Below are positions 7,806 through 17,417 of a DNA stretch of 62,011 nucleotides, one piece after another. The notes below the pieces were generated by a model. The model ran no database searches. It saw nothing but the letters and a program-made list of their open reading frames with translations, and was not told the origin of the DNA. Each line of letters opens with the position of its first letter. Within the stretch, counting starts at the first letter, position 1. The position numbers and the translations under genes were made by a program. Source of the stretch: JAKPCT01 sp029553165 (GTDB lineage Bacteria; Bacillota; UBA4882; UBA8346); contig DAORZT010000010.1 in assembly GCA_035359995.1 (NCBI GenBank), forward strand, positions 1 through 62,011, in the 5' to 3' direction.

Positions 7806-10493
7806 TTAAAGTTGCTCCAACCGTTCTCTGATCTTGGCCGCTTTCTCTTTGAAAGTCTCAATTTTAACCCGCTCTTTCTCAACTACTTCCGCCGGAGCTT
7901 TAGCGCTAAACGCCGGGTTTTCAATTCGGCTTTTGATCTTAGCGATCTCATTTTCCAACTGATTCAGTTCTTTACTAAGACGCTCTTTTTCCTTGGCTAC
8001 ATCTACCAAGCCACTGGTTGGAAGGAAGATCGTAATCCCTGCAATAACAGCACTAATCGCTTTCTCCGGTGCCGGAGTTCCTTCACTGATAAATTCGACC
8101 GTTTCCAATCCGGACATATTAATAATAAAATTAATATTTTCGGCTAATTGTTGCTCTTTTTCTTTGGTAGTCATAAAGGTTACGGCAACTTTCTTCTGCG
8201 GCTGAACATTAGCTTCGGAACGGATATTTCTGATTGCTTTGATAACCTCGATGATCATCTCCATCGTAGCCAAAGCAGCATCAAATTTAAGGGTCGGCTG
8301 ACTTTCAGGCCACTTGGTGATCATGATTGAGTCACCCTGATGCGGTAAGTTCTGCCAAATTTCTTCGGTGATAAATGGAATGATCGGATGCAGTAATTCC
8401 ATGATTTGTCGTAAAACCCGGTTTAATACTGCTTGCGAAGTTTTCTTTTCCAAAGCAGTTCCTTTATTAAGACGGTGTTTTGATAATTCGATAAACCAGT
8501 CACAGTATTCATTCCAGAAGAATTCATACAATAACGAGGCAACCGAACTGAGATCATACTTCTCAAGGAGAGAAGTTGTTTCCGCGATCACTTGCTGGAT
8601 CCGGGTTAAGATCCATTGATCCGGTAACGAAAGCCATTCCGAAGGAATTTGATCCGATTCACCTTTGGCAAACGCCGTTAATACTGCTAATTCTTCAGCA
8701 GGAAGGTCTTCGGCCAGCTCCTTCTCTGATTGCAGCATTACAAACCGGGCGGCATTCCAAATTTTATTGGTAAAGTTACGGCTTCCTTCGACTTTTTCCA
8801 TTTGAAAACGTTGGTCCTGACCCAATGCCGTACCGGTTACCAGCGTGAAACGTAACGTATCAGCTCCGAAATTATCAATTACTTCCTGCGGATCAACCAT
8901 GGTCTCCGGACGCGATTTACTCATCTTATCGCCGTTTTTATCAAGGACCAACCCATGGATCATAATATCCTTAAATGGCTCTTGTTTCATAAACTCCAGT
9001 CCCATAAAGACCATTCGGGCAACCCAAAAGAAGATAATATCCCGGCCGGTTACCAATACTGAAGTTGGATAAAACTGCTTTAACTCCTGGGTTTCATTTG
9101 GCCAACCCATCGTTGAAAATGGCCATAGTGCTGATGAAAACCAGGTGTCAAGAACATCCGGATCCTGTTCCAAGTTGGTACTGTTACATTTCGGGCAGGT
9201 AGCCGGTTCGGCACGCGCAGGAATAACTTCGTTACAATCCTGACAATACCAAACCGGGATCCGGTGGCCCCACCATAATTGACGCGAAATACACCAATCA
9301 CGAATGTTCTCAAGCCAACCAAGATAAATCTTGGTAAAACGTTCAGGAACAAATCTGATCTGTCCGCTTTGTGCTGCTTGAATCGCCGGTTCCGCCAGTG
9401 GTTTCATCTTGACAAACCACTGTTTGGAAATCAGCGGTTCAATAACAGTATCACAACGGTAACATTGGCCTACAGCATGGCTGTGCGGCTCAACTTTTAC
9501 CAGAAAACCTTCCTTCTCCAATTCCGCCACTAACGCTTTGCGACATTCATAACGGTCCATTCCCGCAAACTTTCCGGCTTCGGCGGTCATTTTCGCATCA
9601 AACCCGATGACCGTAATTTGTGGCAACTGATGCCGCATCCCCATCTCCAAGTCATTAGGATCGTGTGCCGGGGTGACCTTGACCGCTCCGGTCCCAAAGC
9701 TCATGTCAACATATTCGTCGGCAAATACCGGAATCCGGCGATTTACAATCGGTAAAATAACCTCTTTCCCAATAATATCTTGGTACCGTTCATCGTTTGG
9801 ATTTACCGCTACGCCGGTGTCGCCGAGCATTGTTTCCGGACGGGTTGTCGCCACCTCAATATACCCGCTGCCATCTGCGTATGGGTAGCGGATATGCCAC
9901 AGATTACCCTCCCGCTCTTCATGCTCTACTTCAATATCTGAAATCGTCGTCCGGCATTTCGGGCACCAGTTAATCAAATAGCTTCCCCGGTAGATTAATC
10001 CTTTCTCATAGAGTCTTAAGAATACTTCCCGGACGGCAACCGAACACCCTTCATCCATGGTAAACCGTTCGCGATCCCAATCACAGGAAGCGCCCAACCG
10101 TTTTAACTGTTTGATGATCGTACCGCCATATTTACGCTTCCATTCCCAGGTCCGTTCTAAAAATTGCTCGCGTCCCAGATCGTATTTTGAAAGTCCTTCG
10201 GCGGCAATACTCTCTTCCACTTTTGCCTGAGTCGCAATCCCTGCATGGTCGGTTCCGGGCATCCATAAAGTATTGTAACCTTGCATCCGGCGCCAGCGGA
10301 TTAAGATATCCTGCAAAGTGTTGTCAAGAGCATGGCCAAGGTGAAGCACACCGGTAACATTTGGCGGTGGGATCACGATACAGAACGGTTCTTTATCAGG
10401 CTCAACCTCGGCATGAAAATAATGTTTGTCGAGCCAGTATTGATACCATTTTTCTTCGACATTTTGCGGGTTATATACTGTTGGTAAAGCCAT
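7806..10493 (-). CDS. valS: Valyl-tRNA synthetase
   Basis: A class I synthetase that charges tRNA-Val; 895 residues, typical. It shows the HIGH-type motif in PPPNVTGVLHLGHAL, the editing domain with TTRPETMLGDTGVAVNP, zinc-type Cys pairs (NWCPKCRTT; YCQDCNEV and TCPKCNS), the KMSKS loop NGDKMSKSRPETMV and the C-terminal coiled-coil tRNA-binding arm. The ATG at 10493 has AGGAGG nine bases away and begins MALPTVYNPQNVE; a TTG six bases upstream is too close to the ribosome site. Expression is controlled by the valine T-box in front of it. Confidence 0.97.
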   Translation of the reverse strand: MALPTVYNPQNVEEKWYQYWLDKHYFHAEVEPDKEPFCIVIPPPNVTGVLHLGHALDNTLQDILIRWRRMQGYNTLWMPGTDHAGIATQAKVEESIAAEGLSKYDLGREQFLERTWEWKRKYGGTIIKQLKRLGASCDWDRERFTMDEGCSVAVREVFLRLYEKGLIYRGSYLINWCPKCRTTISDIEVEHEEREGNLWHIRYPYADGSGYIEVATTRPETMLGDTGVAVNPNDERYQDIIGKEVILPIVNRRIPVFADEYVDMSFGTGAVKVTPAHDPNDLEMGMRHQLPQITVIGFDAKMTAEAGKFAGMDRYECRKALVAELEKEGFLVKVEPHSHAVGQCYRCDTVIEPLISKQWFVKMKPLAEPAIQAAQSGQIRFVPERFTKIYLGWLENIRDWCISRQLWWGHRIPVWYCQDCNEVIPARAEPATCPKCNSTNLEQDPDVLDTWFSSALWPFSTMGWPNETQELKQFYPTSVLVTGRDIIFFWVARMVFMGLEFMKQEPFKDIMIHGLVLDKNGDKMSKSRPETMVDPQEVIDNFGADTLRFTLVTGTALGQDQRFQMEKVEGSRNFTNKIWNAARFVMLQSEKELAEDLPAEELAVLTAFAKGESDQIPSEWLSLPDQWILTRIQQVIAETTSLLEKYDLSSVASLLYEFFWNEYCDWFIELSKHRLNKGTALEKKTSQAVLNRVLRQIMELLHPIIPFITEEIWQNLPHQGDSIMITKWPESQPTLKFDAALATMEMIIEVIKAIRNIRSEANVQPQKKVAVTFMTTKEKEQQLAENINFIINMSGLETVEFISEGTPAPEKAISAVIAGITIFLPTSGLVDVAKEKERLSKELNQLENEIAKIKSRIENPAFSAKAPAEVVEKERVKIETFKEKAAKIRERLEQL

Positions 10494-10559
10494 TTTCAAA
10501 AACCTCCTAATAAATTGATAAGATGATTAAGATCCAGAGTTAACTTTACATTTAAAATT

Positions 10560-10902
10560 AAAAAAACTTCCATCCTGACTATAGGACGAAAGTTTTTGCT
10601 TCCGCGGTACCACCTAAATACCCGTAATTAATCGATAATGATTTAATCAAAAATGATTTAATCAATTAATAAACTGATTTTTCAATTAAATTGGTTTTCT
10701 CAATTCTATTACGGGCGCTTTATTTCAGCTGTAACGGGCAGAATCCCGGGTATTGCTACAATTAATTTGATCAATTGAAAATTAAACTTCACAATACCAG
10801 CTCACGAGCGACTTCAGTTGTCAAGGGGGGAATTTTACACCAGACAATTCCTCTCTTTACCCCTATCGCAAACTTACTCCTCTCGTTCATCGCACTTTTT
10901 TC
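10560..10902 (-). promoter_or_regulatory. Valine-specific T-box leader of valS
   Basis: The leftward leader has AGGTGGTACCGCGGAAGC (10615-10598), followed by a terminator hairpin (AAAACTTTCGTCCT...AGGATGGAAGTTTT) and a T-run at 10566-10560. Stem I carries AGAGAG, AGTA and GAA-GTC; GTC (10812-10810) is a valine codon in the canonical specifier position, flanked by the CGAG/CTCG stem. Uncharged tRNA-Val would stabilise the antiterminator and let valS be read. The linker (10637-10665) has a tandem AATGATTTAATCAA repeat. Most of the gap 10494-11111 is this leader. Confidence 0.95.
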
Positions 10903-10908
10903 TAATAT

Positions 10909-10937
10909 ACTATACTATTACTGATTATGGTTGTCAA
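10909..10937 (-). promoter_or_regulatory. Sigma-A promoter of the valS T-box transcript
   Basis: TTGACA (10937-10932), a 17-base spacer and TATAGT (10914-10909). It starts transcription just ahead of T-box stem I. Confidence 0.85.
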
Positions 10938-11111
10938 TATTCTTCTAACTTTAACCTTCAGCTAATAATCGCCCCAATAAACCGGATTGTTAATTTTCTT
11001 TCAAAACAGCAAATCTTAAGAAAATTGCAGGAAAATAATGACTGGTACCGAATATGTAATTGCTTATAATCATTATTACTAAAAATATATACCTGTTGAG
11101 GCGATTATTAA

Positions 11112-12122
11112 ATGCGACAGTTGTTAAAACCAATGGACCTAAGAGATATCCTTGATAATTCATTCTCAATTCTGCGGGAGCGGTTTTGGACTTTTCAAGG
11201 TGTAATATTTTATTCGTTTTTACCGGCTTTTGTATGCATCTTACTGGCGTTAATAATTATTTTGGCTGTCAGTCTTACTATTATTCCGGCATCTAATATT
11301 GATTGGAATAATTTCAACTTTGAACTTTATTTCACGCAGTTAAGCCAAAAGCTTGGTTTTGTCGGGTTTTTGGCCCTGATTTTATTAGGTTTTCTGTTCA
11401 TGGTAACTTCTTTTGTAGGGAGTATTTTATACGTTCATGGAAGCATCCGGCTTTTTCAAGCCGGTTTTCTTGGTGAACAATGCACTGCTAAAGAAGCATT
11501 TAAGGGAGTACTGAGCAAACTTAGAGGGGTATGGATCTTTCTTTACTTCATATTTGCCTTCCTGCTCCAAATGGTTGTATCATTTTCCACTATATCAATT
11601 AATTTCTTTTTTACTTTTCTTATTGCAATGATTGTTAATCCAGCTTTGGCAATCTTAATTCAAATAATCTATTATGTATTAAATTTTGGCTTAATTTTCG
11701 CCGTCAATTCCTTTTTCTTTTTAATACCGATTATAATCATAATTGAAGATGCTAACATCATTAAAGCAATTACCCGCAGTTTTTCATTACCGGCCAAACA
11801 CCGTTGGAGAGTTATAGGGGCGTTTATTTTTAGTAATTTAATAATATTCGCAATCTCAATGATACTTCTATTTTTAATTATAACCATCGGTCTTTTAGGT
11901 TATGCCCTATTAAATACTTATAACAATTTGCTTATTTATGTTATTGGTATTATCTTTGTATTCATTTTGTTATTTTTATGTTTAAGTATTATTGCTCCAT
12001 TTAATTTTGGCCCTTTAACCGCTATCTATTATGATTTGGTGATTCGTAAAGAAGGTTTTGATCTGATGTATACCTTTAATAACCAATCAACTAATTTTGT
12101 TAACTGGAGTATGTATCAGTGA
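11112..12122 (+). CDS. Polytopic membrane protein, GPDPase-membrane-domain-like
   Basis: A 336-residue integral membrane protein. The start LKPMDLRDILDNSFSILRER is cytoplasmic and helical; about six hydrophobic segments follow (near 33-58, 90-115, 140-170, 180-215, 235-262, 270-300), with a conserved-looking ALTRSF-type stretch (KAITRSFSLPAKHRWRVIGA) between them. This resembles the membrane domain seen in glycerophosphodiester phosphodiesterases and related DUF975-like proteins, with no catalytic domain. It overlaps the next gene by four bases and opens a five-gene rightward operon with DUF4129, DUF4350, MoxR and DUF58 proteins. The function is unknown. Confidence 0.8.
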   Translation: MRQLLKPMDLRDILDNSFSILRERFWTFQGVIFYSFLPAFVCILLALIIILAVSLTIIPASNIDWNNFNFELYFTQLSQKLGFVGFLALILLGFLFMVTSFVGSILYVHGSIRLFQAGFLGEQCTAKEAFKGVLSKLRGVWIFLYFIFAFLLQMVVSFSTISINFFFTFLIAMIVNPALAILIQIIYYVLNFGLIFAVNSFFFLIPIIIIIEDANIIKAITRSFSLPAKHRWRVIGAFIFSNLIIFAISMILLFLIITIGLLGYALLNTYNNLLIYVIGIIFVFILLFLCLSIIAPFNFGPLTAIYYDLVIRKEGFDLMYTFNNQSTNFVNWSMYQ

Positions 12123-12877
12123 ATACAAAAGTAATGATTGTTTTGTTTATTATAGCTTGCTCTCTGAGTCTTTTCTCCGCAGTTTCGGCTTGGGCTGAAA
12201 GTGTCTCCAATCAAACGACTACAGCCGATCGATTACAGATGCAAGAAGATATTTCTGAAATCTTAAAGGATCCCAAGTTTAATTATCCGGATCATTTTCA
12301 ATGGCTGAAAACTATTTGGAGTAAAATTACCGCTTTCATAAATCGGTATAAATCGAAATTTCCCAAAATAAAACTGCATCAAGATGATCGCATAATTTAC
12401 AAACTCGCAATTGGACTGGTAATTATTTTACCAATAGTTATCATTTGTTTTTTGATTAGACTATGGTCCAAAGAAAAAACAGCATCTACAACTAAACTAA
12501 CTGAAGTCCAACAATTTCACAATTCATATCAAAAGATGATCGCTCAAGCTAATGAATTTCAAAGTTCCGGATTGTATTTGGAATCAGTTCGCCTCTATTA
12601 CCTGGCAGTATTGCTCTATTTAAAAGAGCAGAATTTGATACCCAAAATAATGCAGACCAGTGATAATGAAACTAAGAAGTATCTTCGGAAAACCGTTGGA
12701 GCTGAGCATCAGATTTTCAAGAATTTTTGCAAGCTGCTTTATTTATTCCAAGAAAAATGGTACGGATTAAAAAACTGTATTCTTGCAGATTCAATTCAAG
12801 CTTCTGAATTGACAGAGCAAATTATTGGTTGTAAAGATGTCAATTTAAATAAATTTACTGGTGACATTCATGAGTAA
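12119..12877 (+). CDS. DUF4129 domain protein
   Basis: A 252-residue protein starting with GTG in a GTGA overlap with the upstream stop. Residues 1-25 are a signal peptide (ending VSAWAES), followed by ~70 exported residues, one membrane helix (about 97-118, LAIGLVIILPIVIICFLI), and a cytoplasmic helical domain with SVRLYYLAVLLYLKEQNLI that fits DUF4129. Such proteins accompany MoxR/DUF58 pairs and transglutaminase-like proteins in many bacteria. The exact role is unknown. A position linking an outside domain to the cytoplasmic MoxR chaperone system is an inference. Confidence 0.8.
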   Translation: MNTKVMIVLFIIACSLSLFSAVSAWAESVSNQTTTADRLQMQEDISEILKDPKFNYPDHFQWLKTIWSKITAFINRYKSKFPKIKLHQDDRIIYKLAIGLVIILPIVIICFLIRLWSKEKTASTTKLTEVQQFHNSYQKMIAQANEFQSSGLYLESVRLYYLAVLLYLKEQNLIPKIMQTSDNETKKYLRKTVGAEHQIFKNFCKLLYLFQEKWYGLKNCILADSIQASELTEQIIGCKDVNLNKFTGDIHE

Positions 12878-14027
12878 ATATTTCAAATGGTATTCATTGG
12901 TTGCCTTAATTCTTTTAATTGCAATTTGGTTTTTCAGTAATTACATCGCTAATCAGCAACAAACAGTGTTTTTATATGACTTCGAAAGTACTACTGCCGG
13001 TGGTATGAATGCTTTAAAACGATTTTTAATTAAACAAGGATTTGAGGTAACTAAAACTGACACAACCATTCCCACTGATAATAGTCCGTTATTGATCCTT
13101 ATTTCCGGTTCAATAAATGAATCCTATCAGCCAGAGGCGTTAATTTCCTGGATCAAGTCCGGCGGTGTTGTGATTGAGTTTACCGAAGAAAGTCCTTATC
13201 TAATTGATCTTCTTAACGATGAATTAAATCAGCAACCTGTTTTTAAACAGATTGAGTTTTCAGGTGAAAAAATTATTCATTCAAAGCACCAATGGTTTCA
13301 AGGATTACCCTACAAAATTAATAATAAGTATTTATTAGGAGTCACAAACCCGGACACCGGATTTTATAAGTATAAAGATACCTTTATTATCTTCCAACAA
13401 CAATATGGTTCCGGCACAATTATTACTTGGAGTGATCCTGATGGCCTGAGTAATAAAAATTTAGTGCAATATCCAAATAATGCCGTTGTATTTGGAACAT
13501 TAATCAAGCAGTTGAAACCGGATGGCGGTATCATTAAAATAATTGACTTACGGCTTACCGACTTCCAGGTTGCCAAAACCCAAAATCCATTCCAAAATCC
13601 AAATGATTTGAAGTATTGGGTGATCTTACTCGCTTATATAATTGGTTATTTAAGTCTGATCCTCTGGAAATTGGCAGCCCGTTTTGGCAGGCCCCGTCCG
13701 TTAGTTCTTGCTAAAGGACGTACTTATGACGAATTTGTTTATTTTTTGGCCGGTTTATTTCAGCAAGCCAAAGCATCACAGATTGTAATCGATAATCTAA
13801 GCGCAGCGTTGCTCAAAACTATCATTGAGATTACAGGACATCCTCCGGATACGCCTGTTGAAGATCTGATTGTACATTTGGAAACAATTACTAATAAAAA
13901 TTATTCAGATTTAAAAAACCTTTTCAACAATTTAAAACAGCCCGTGCCTCAAAAACAGTTTTTAAATGTTGCTCTCACGCTCGAGCGTTATCGAAAGGAG
14001 TTATCAGAGTGGAAAAGATTCAACTGA
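12870..14027 (+). CDS. DUF4350 domain membrane protein
   Basis: About 385 residues from the ATG at 12870, which overlaps the upstream stop (ATGAGTAA); a GTG nine bases earlier is also in frame. An N-terminal membrane helix (about 8-27) is followed by the DUF4350 domain, whose core is STTAGGMNALKRFLIKQGFE, then LLILISG and SWIKSGGVVIEF, a GATase-like Rossmann fold. A second helix (about 243-262) and a ~120-residue cytoplasmic C-terminus come next. It overlaps the MoxR gene by 19 bases, so expression is tightly coupled. No enzymatic function is known for this family. Confidence 0.83.
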   Translation: MSKYFKWYSLVALILLIAIWFFSNYIANQQQTVFLYDFESTTAGGMNALKRFLIKQGFEVTKTDTTIPTDNSPLLILISGSINESYQPEALISWIKSGGVVIEFTEESPYLIDLLNDELNQQPVFKQIEFSGEKIIHSKHQWFQGLPYKINNKYLLGVTNPDTGFYKYKDTFIIFQQQYGSGTIITWSDPDGLSNKNLVQYPNNAVVFGTLIKQLKPDGGIIKIIDLRLTDFQVAKTQNPFQNPNDLKYWVILLAYIIGYLSLILWKLAARFGRPRPLVLAKGRTYDEFVYFLAGLFQQAKASQIVIDNLSAALLKTIIEITGHPPDTPVEDLIVHLETITNKNYSDLKNLFNNLKQPVPQKQFLNVALTLERYRKELSEWKRFN

Positions 14028-14956
14028 CTTTTGAAAAAGTAAAATCTGAGATCCGAAAAGTAGTAATTGGTCAGGAAGAAGTGATCGGTGGTATTTTATT
14101 ATCATTGATGGTTGGTGGACATGTTTTGCTGGAAGGACCTCCCGGAATAGCTAAAACTTTAACCGCCAAAGCTATAGCAAAAACAATTTCAGCAACATAT
14201 AAGAGAGTGCAGTTCACTCCGGATTTAATGCCACTTGACTTAATTGGGACTAATTTGTTCGACTTTCATAAACAGCAGTTTATCTTTAAAAGTGGCACGA
14301 TCTTTACTGATTTATTATTAGCTGATGAGATCAACCGAACTCCTCCAAAAACTCAGGCGGCTTTGCTTGAAGCGATGGAAGAAAAACAAGTAACGGTTGA
14401 TGGTAATATTCATCCGTTATCACCCATTTTTATGGTGATCGCCACTCAAAACCCGATCGAATATGAAGGCACTTACCCATTGCCTGAAGCACAACTGGAC
14501 CGTTTTTTACTTAAACTAAACATCTCATATCCTGACACTACCGAAGAAACACAAATCTACCAGCATTATCAGAATGGGGTTGTCAGTCAAACGGATTTGA
14601 ATCAAATCAGCCCCGTAGTCACAATTGAAGAAATTTTAGCTTTAAGGTCATTATTAAACCAGGTTCAGGTACGGGCTGAAATCTTTGACTATCTTTATCA
14701 AATAATTAAAGCTACCCGCAATCATCCTTTACTAATGCTTGGAGCCAGTCCAAGAGCCGGTATATTTGTAATATTAGTTGCTAAAGCCTATGCCGCTTCA
14801 CAAGGACGCAATTATGTTATTCCGGATGATATTATTGAGATAGCCGGAGATGTCTTGCGGCATCGACTGATTGTCAAACCGGAAGCGCAAATTGACGGCA
14901 AAACCAGTGACCACATTTTAAAACAGATTCTTCATGAGATCAAAGTACCAAGATAG
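14009..14956 (+). CDS. MoxR-family AAA+ ATPase
   Basis: A 315-residue AAA+ ATPase of the MoxR group, chaperone-like machines that usually act with von Willebrand A-type partners. Visible motifs are Walker A GPPGIAKTLTAKAI, the FTPDLMPLDLIGT segment, Walker B LLLADEINRTPPKTQAALLEAMEE, sensor 1 FMVIATQNPIE, the arginine-finger region PEAQLDRFLLKL and sensor 2 ASPRAGIFV. It starts with GTG, with AGGAG eight bases before. The next gene is its likely partner, a DUF58 protein. Confidence 0.95.
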   Translation: MEKIQLTFEKVKSEIRKVVIGQEEVIGGILLSLMVGGHVLLEGPPGIAKTLTAKAIAKTISATYKRVQFTPDLMPLDLIGTNLFDFHKQQFIFKSGTIFTDLLLADEINRTPPKTQAALLEAMEEKQVTVDGNIHPLSPIFMVIATQNPIEYEGTYPLPEAQLDRFLLKLNISYPDTTEETQIYQHYQNGVVSQTDLNQISPVVTIEEILALRSLLNQVQVRAEIFDYLYQIIKATRNHPLLMLGASPRAGIFVILVAKAYAASQGRNYVIPDDIIEIAGDVLRHRLIVKPEAQIDGKTSDHILKQILHEIKVPR

Positions 14957-14970
14957 AGGTTATTAAGATA

Positions 14971-16272
14971 ATGATTGTTTCATGGTCCTTCCTCGCATTA
15001 TTAGGTTGTTATATCGGTTTAATATTTATCTTCCCCAAAATAGCATTATTCCATTATGTTATTGGTGGGATTATTATCCTGTGGTTAATTGACTGGTTTT
15101 TGACAACGCGGGAACCAAAGCTGACAGCGGTTCGAAGTTTTGACAAACCTGTATATCAACATCAGGCAACAACCATCAAAGTTGTAATCAATAATCCCTT
15201 AAACCGGTCATTATTGCTCTTAGTCCAAGATGAACCGCCATTTGAGGTTAACATCAAGGGAAAAACAAAACAATTACTAGTAGTCAAACCTTTCAGTTCC
15301 TGTGAGTTCACTTATCAGGTTACCGGCGATAAACGCGGTTGTTTTAATTTTGGCAATTTGAATCTAAGATATTCGGGGAGATTACGTCTCTTTACTTATC
15401 AATACCAAATCCCCTTGCAAGAACCCTTGGCAGTGTTTCCTAATTTAAATAAAATTGGCGACTATCGATTTGGACAACAAACCAAAACAGAATTAGCCGG
15501 TATTCACCGGCAACGAATTTTCAGTATGAACGGTGAGTTTTCACAATTACGGGACTTTGTGGCCGGTGACGATTACCGGAAGATCAATTGGAAAGTTTCG
15601 GCCCATTATGGTAAACCGATTGTCAATGAATATGAACCGGAAAAAGATCAGAACATCTTTCTCTGTTTTGATGCCGGCCGGATGCTATTCGATCAAGTTG
15701 ACTCCAAAAATAACCGCATGGATTGTATTTTAGATTCGGCCTTGTATTTAGCCTATAATATCGTGAACCATGGTGATATGGTTGGGGCGATCAGTTTTAG
15801 TTCAAAAGTTGAGCGCTATGTCCCTATCGGAAAAGGAAAAACCCATCTGCAACTGCTCGTTAATCAGTTATACGATCTCCAGGCCGAAATGCTGGAGAGT
15901 GATTACCGCGAAGCATTTCGTTTTCTGAACAGCCGGATTAATAAAAGAAGTCTTTTCTTTATTTATACCGATATTAATGATCCAGAATCTGCCCGGGATC
16001 TGATCAATTATTTAAAGATCCTCAGTAAACACCATTTGGTTGTCTGTGTCTTACTTAAGAAAGAATGCTTATCAGAACTTGCTGATTGTCAAATAACCGA
16101 TGAAACCACTGCTTATTTAAAAAGTACTGCGCTAGAACTTTTGGCTGAGCGTGAAAAGTTAGTTAGAATTCTTTCATTAAACAATATTAAAATTTTAGAA
16201 GTTGAACCCAGTAATATCAGCCAAACAGTGGTACAGCATTACTTGCTACTTAAACAACAAGGTTCGATTTAA
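14971..16272 (+). CDS. DUF58 (vWA-like) protein
   Basis: A 433-residue protein. Two N-terminal membrane helices (about 3-20 and 26-46) are followed by a β-rich domain and then the DUF58 signature: FSQLRDFVAGDDYRKINWK and the vWA-like strand NIFLCFDAGRMLF, whose Asp and partners may form a degenerate metal site. It follows the MoxR gene by 14 bases, the classical MoxR-DUF58 pairing. The pair probably works as a chaperone or remodelling unit at the membrane; the client is unknown. Confidence 0.92.
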   Translation: MIVSWSFLALLGCYIGLIFIFPKIALFHYVIGGIIILWLIDWFLTTREPKLTAVRSFDKPVYQHQATTIKVVINNPLNRSLLLLVQDEPPFEVNIKGKTKQLLVVKPFSSCEFTYQVTGDKRGCFNFGNLNLRYSGRLRLFTYQYQIPLQEPLAVFPNLNKIGDYRFGQQTKTELAGIHRQRIFSMNGEFSQLRDFVAGDDYRKINWKVSAHYGKPIVNEYEPEKDQNIFLCFDAGRMLFDQVDSKNNRMDCILDSALYLAYNIVNHGDMVGAISFSSKVERYVPIGKGKTHLQLLVNQLYDLQAEMLESDYREAFRFLNSRINKRSLFFIYTDINDPESARDLINYLKILSKHHLVVCVLLKKECLSELADCQITDETTAYLKSTALELLAEREKLVRILSLNNIKILEVEPSNISQTVVQHYLLLKQQGSI

Positions 16273-16304
16273 TCCATATTAATTAGAACGACCATTAGTT
16301 TTTT

Positions 16305-17369
16305 TCAATAATTCCTTTCTTTATTTAATTCCGGCTCCGATTGATATTTCATTCTCCAAATCCTCTGGTAGTTTTTAAAAAGTTTGTTGATAATTCCTCT
16401 TCGAGGAGTTTTATTTCGCCCCAGATTAAAATACCAGAGTAATAAGATACCTGTAAACGCCGCAAAGACTAAACGGTATAATTCCGGAATCACTTCAGTG
16501 CTAATTGTACTTAAATAACCTTCGATTAACCCGGCTACCAAAAACAGAAAGATTGTTCCGCTGATGAGCTTAACAGCGGTTCTTCCGTATAACCGTAACG
16601 CGTCAGAACGACTATACTGCCCCGGAAATAAGATTGTATACGTTAACAGAAACCCGGAAGCTGCAGCTAAAACAATTGCTGTTAACTCAATTACACCATG
16701 AGGTAGAATCATTGCCCAAAATGAAAGTAAGTAACCTTGCTTGTGGAATACTCCCGATAATACCCCCAATAAAAAGCCATTAAAAAACAAAGCATAAACC
16801 GTGAACGTTCCGAGAATCATCCCACCGGCAAAAGCGTTAATCGCTACCTGAATGTTGTTAAATAATATTGTGCTTGATACATATGGCCGAGCCGCCAGTG
16901 GTTCATTGAACCAAGTATTGGTTTCATAATGTTCAACCAGTCTTTGGCCAAACTGTTCCGGAATAATAGCCGATACTACATCGGGGCCGTTGTTATAACC
17001 AATAAAGCCAAACAACCATCCTAATAAAATGATTCCCAATGAAAAAAGGATTATCTTCCAATTTTGGCGAATTAATTGTGGGTATTCAATGATAATCAAC
17101 TCTTTAATCTGTTGCCAACGGGTTTTTTGAGAGCGATAGAGTTGATTGTAAGCTCGAGCAGTCAAATCATTTAAAAACGAGATTACTTCCCGAGGTAACT
17201 TCTGCGTTTTGGCAAGTGCCAAATCACTGGTTACCTGGCGGTATAAAACACTAAATTCGATTAATTCTGCTTTACTTAATGAGCTAAGTTTATTTTTGGC
17301 AATCTTTTTCAGAAGTTCATTTAAACGTTGCCAACGTTCCTTACGATTGATAACAAACGGAAGATTCAA
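16305..17369 (-). CDS. SpoIIM-like (DUF95) membrane protein
   Basis: A 354-residue protein of the stage II sporulation protein M superfamily. A ~110-residue cytoplasmic helical part (RWQRLNELLKKIAKN..., typical of the RDD/MoxR-linked group) precedes several membrane helices and the SpoIIM-type segments FNNIQVAINAFAGGM and LLSFWAMILPHGVIELTAI. It starts with TTG behind GAGGTG. It is convergent with the DUF58 gene and divergent from the RDD gene across only 48 bases. SpoIIM proper acts in septal peptidoglycan removal during engulfment; this long form is the version seen in non-sporulating bacteria too, so a sporulation role is not assured. Confidence 0.88.
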   Translation of the reverse strand: MNLPFVINRKERWQRLNELLKKIAKNKLSSLSKAELIEFSVLYRQVTSDLALAKTQKLPREVISFLNDLTARAYNQLYRSQKTRWQQIKELIIIEYPQLIRQNWKIILFSLGIILLGWLFGFIGYNNGPDVVSAIIPEQFGQRLVEHYETNTWFNEPLAARPYVSSTILFNNIQVAINAFAGGMILGTFTVYALFFNGFLLGVLSGVFHKQGYLLSFWAMILPHGVIELTAIVLAAASGFLLTYTILFPGQYSRSDALRLYGRTAVKLISGTIFLFLVAGLIEGYLSTISTEVIPELYRLVFAAFTGILLLWYFNLGRNKTPRRGIINKLFKNYQRIWRMKYQSEPELNKERNY

Positions 17370-17417
17370 TTAAAACACCTCATTGTATTGTTCATTGTAT
17401 TAGGAGGACATAAGATT

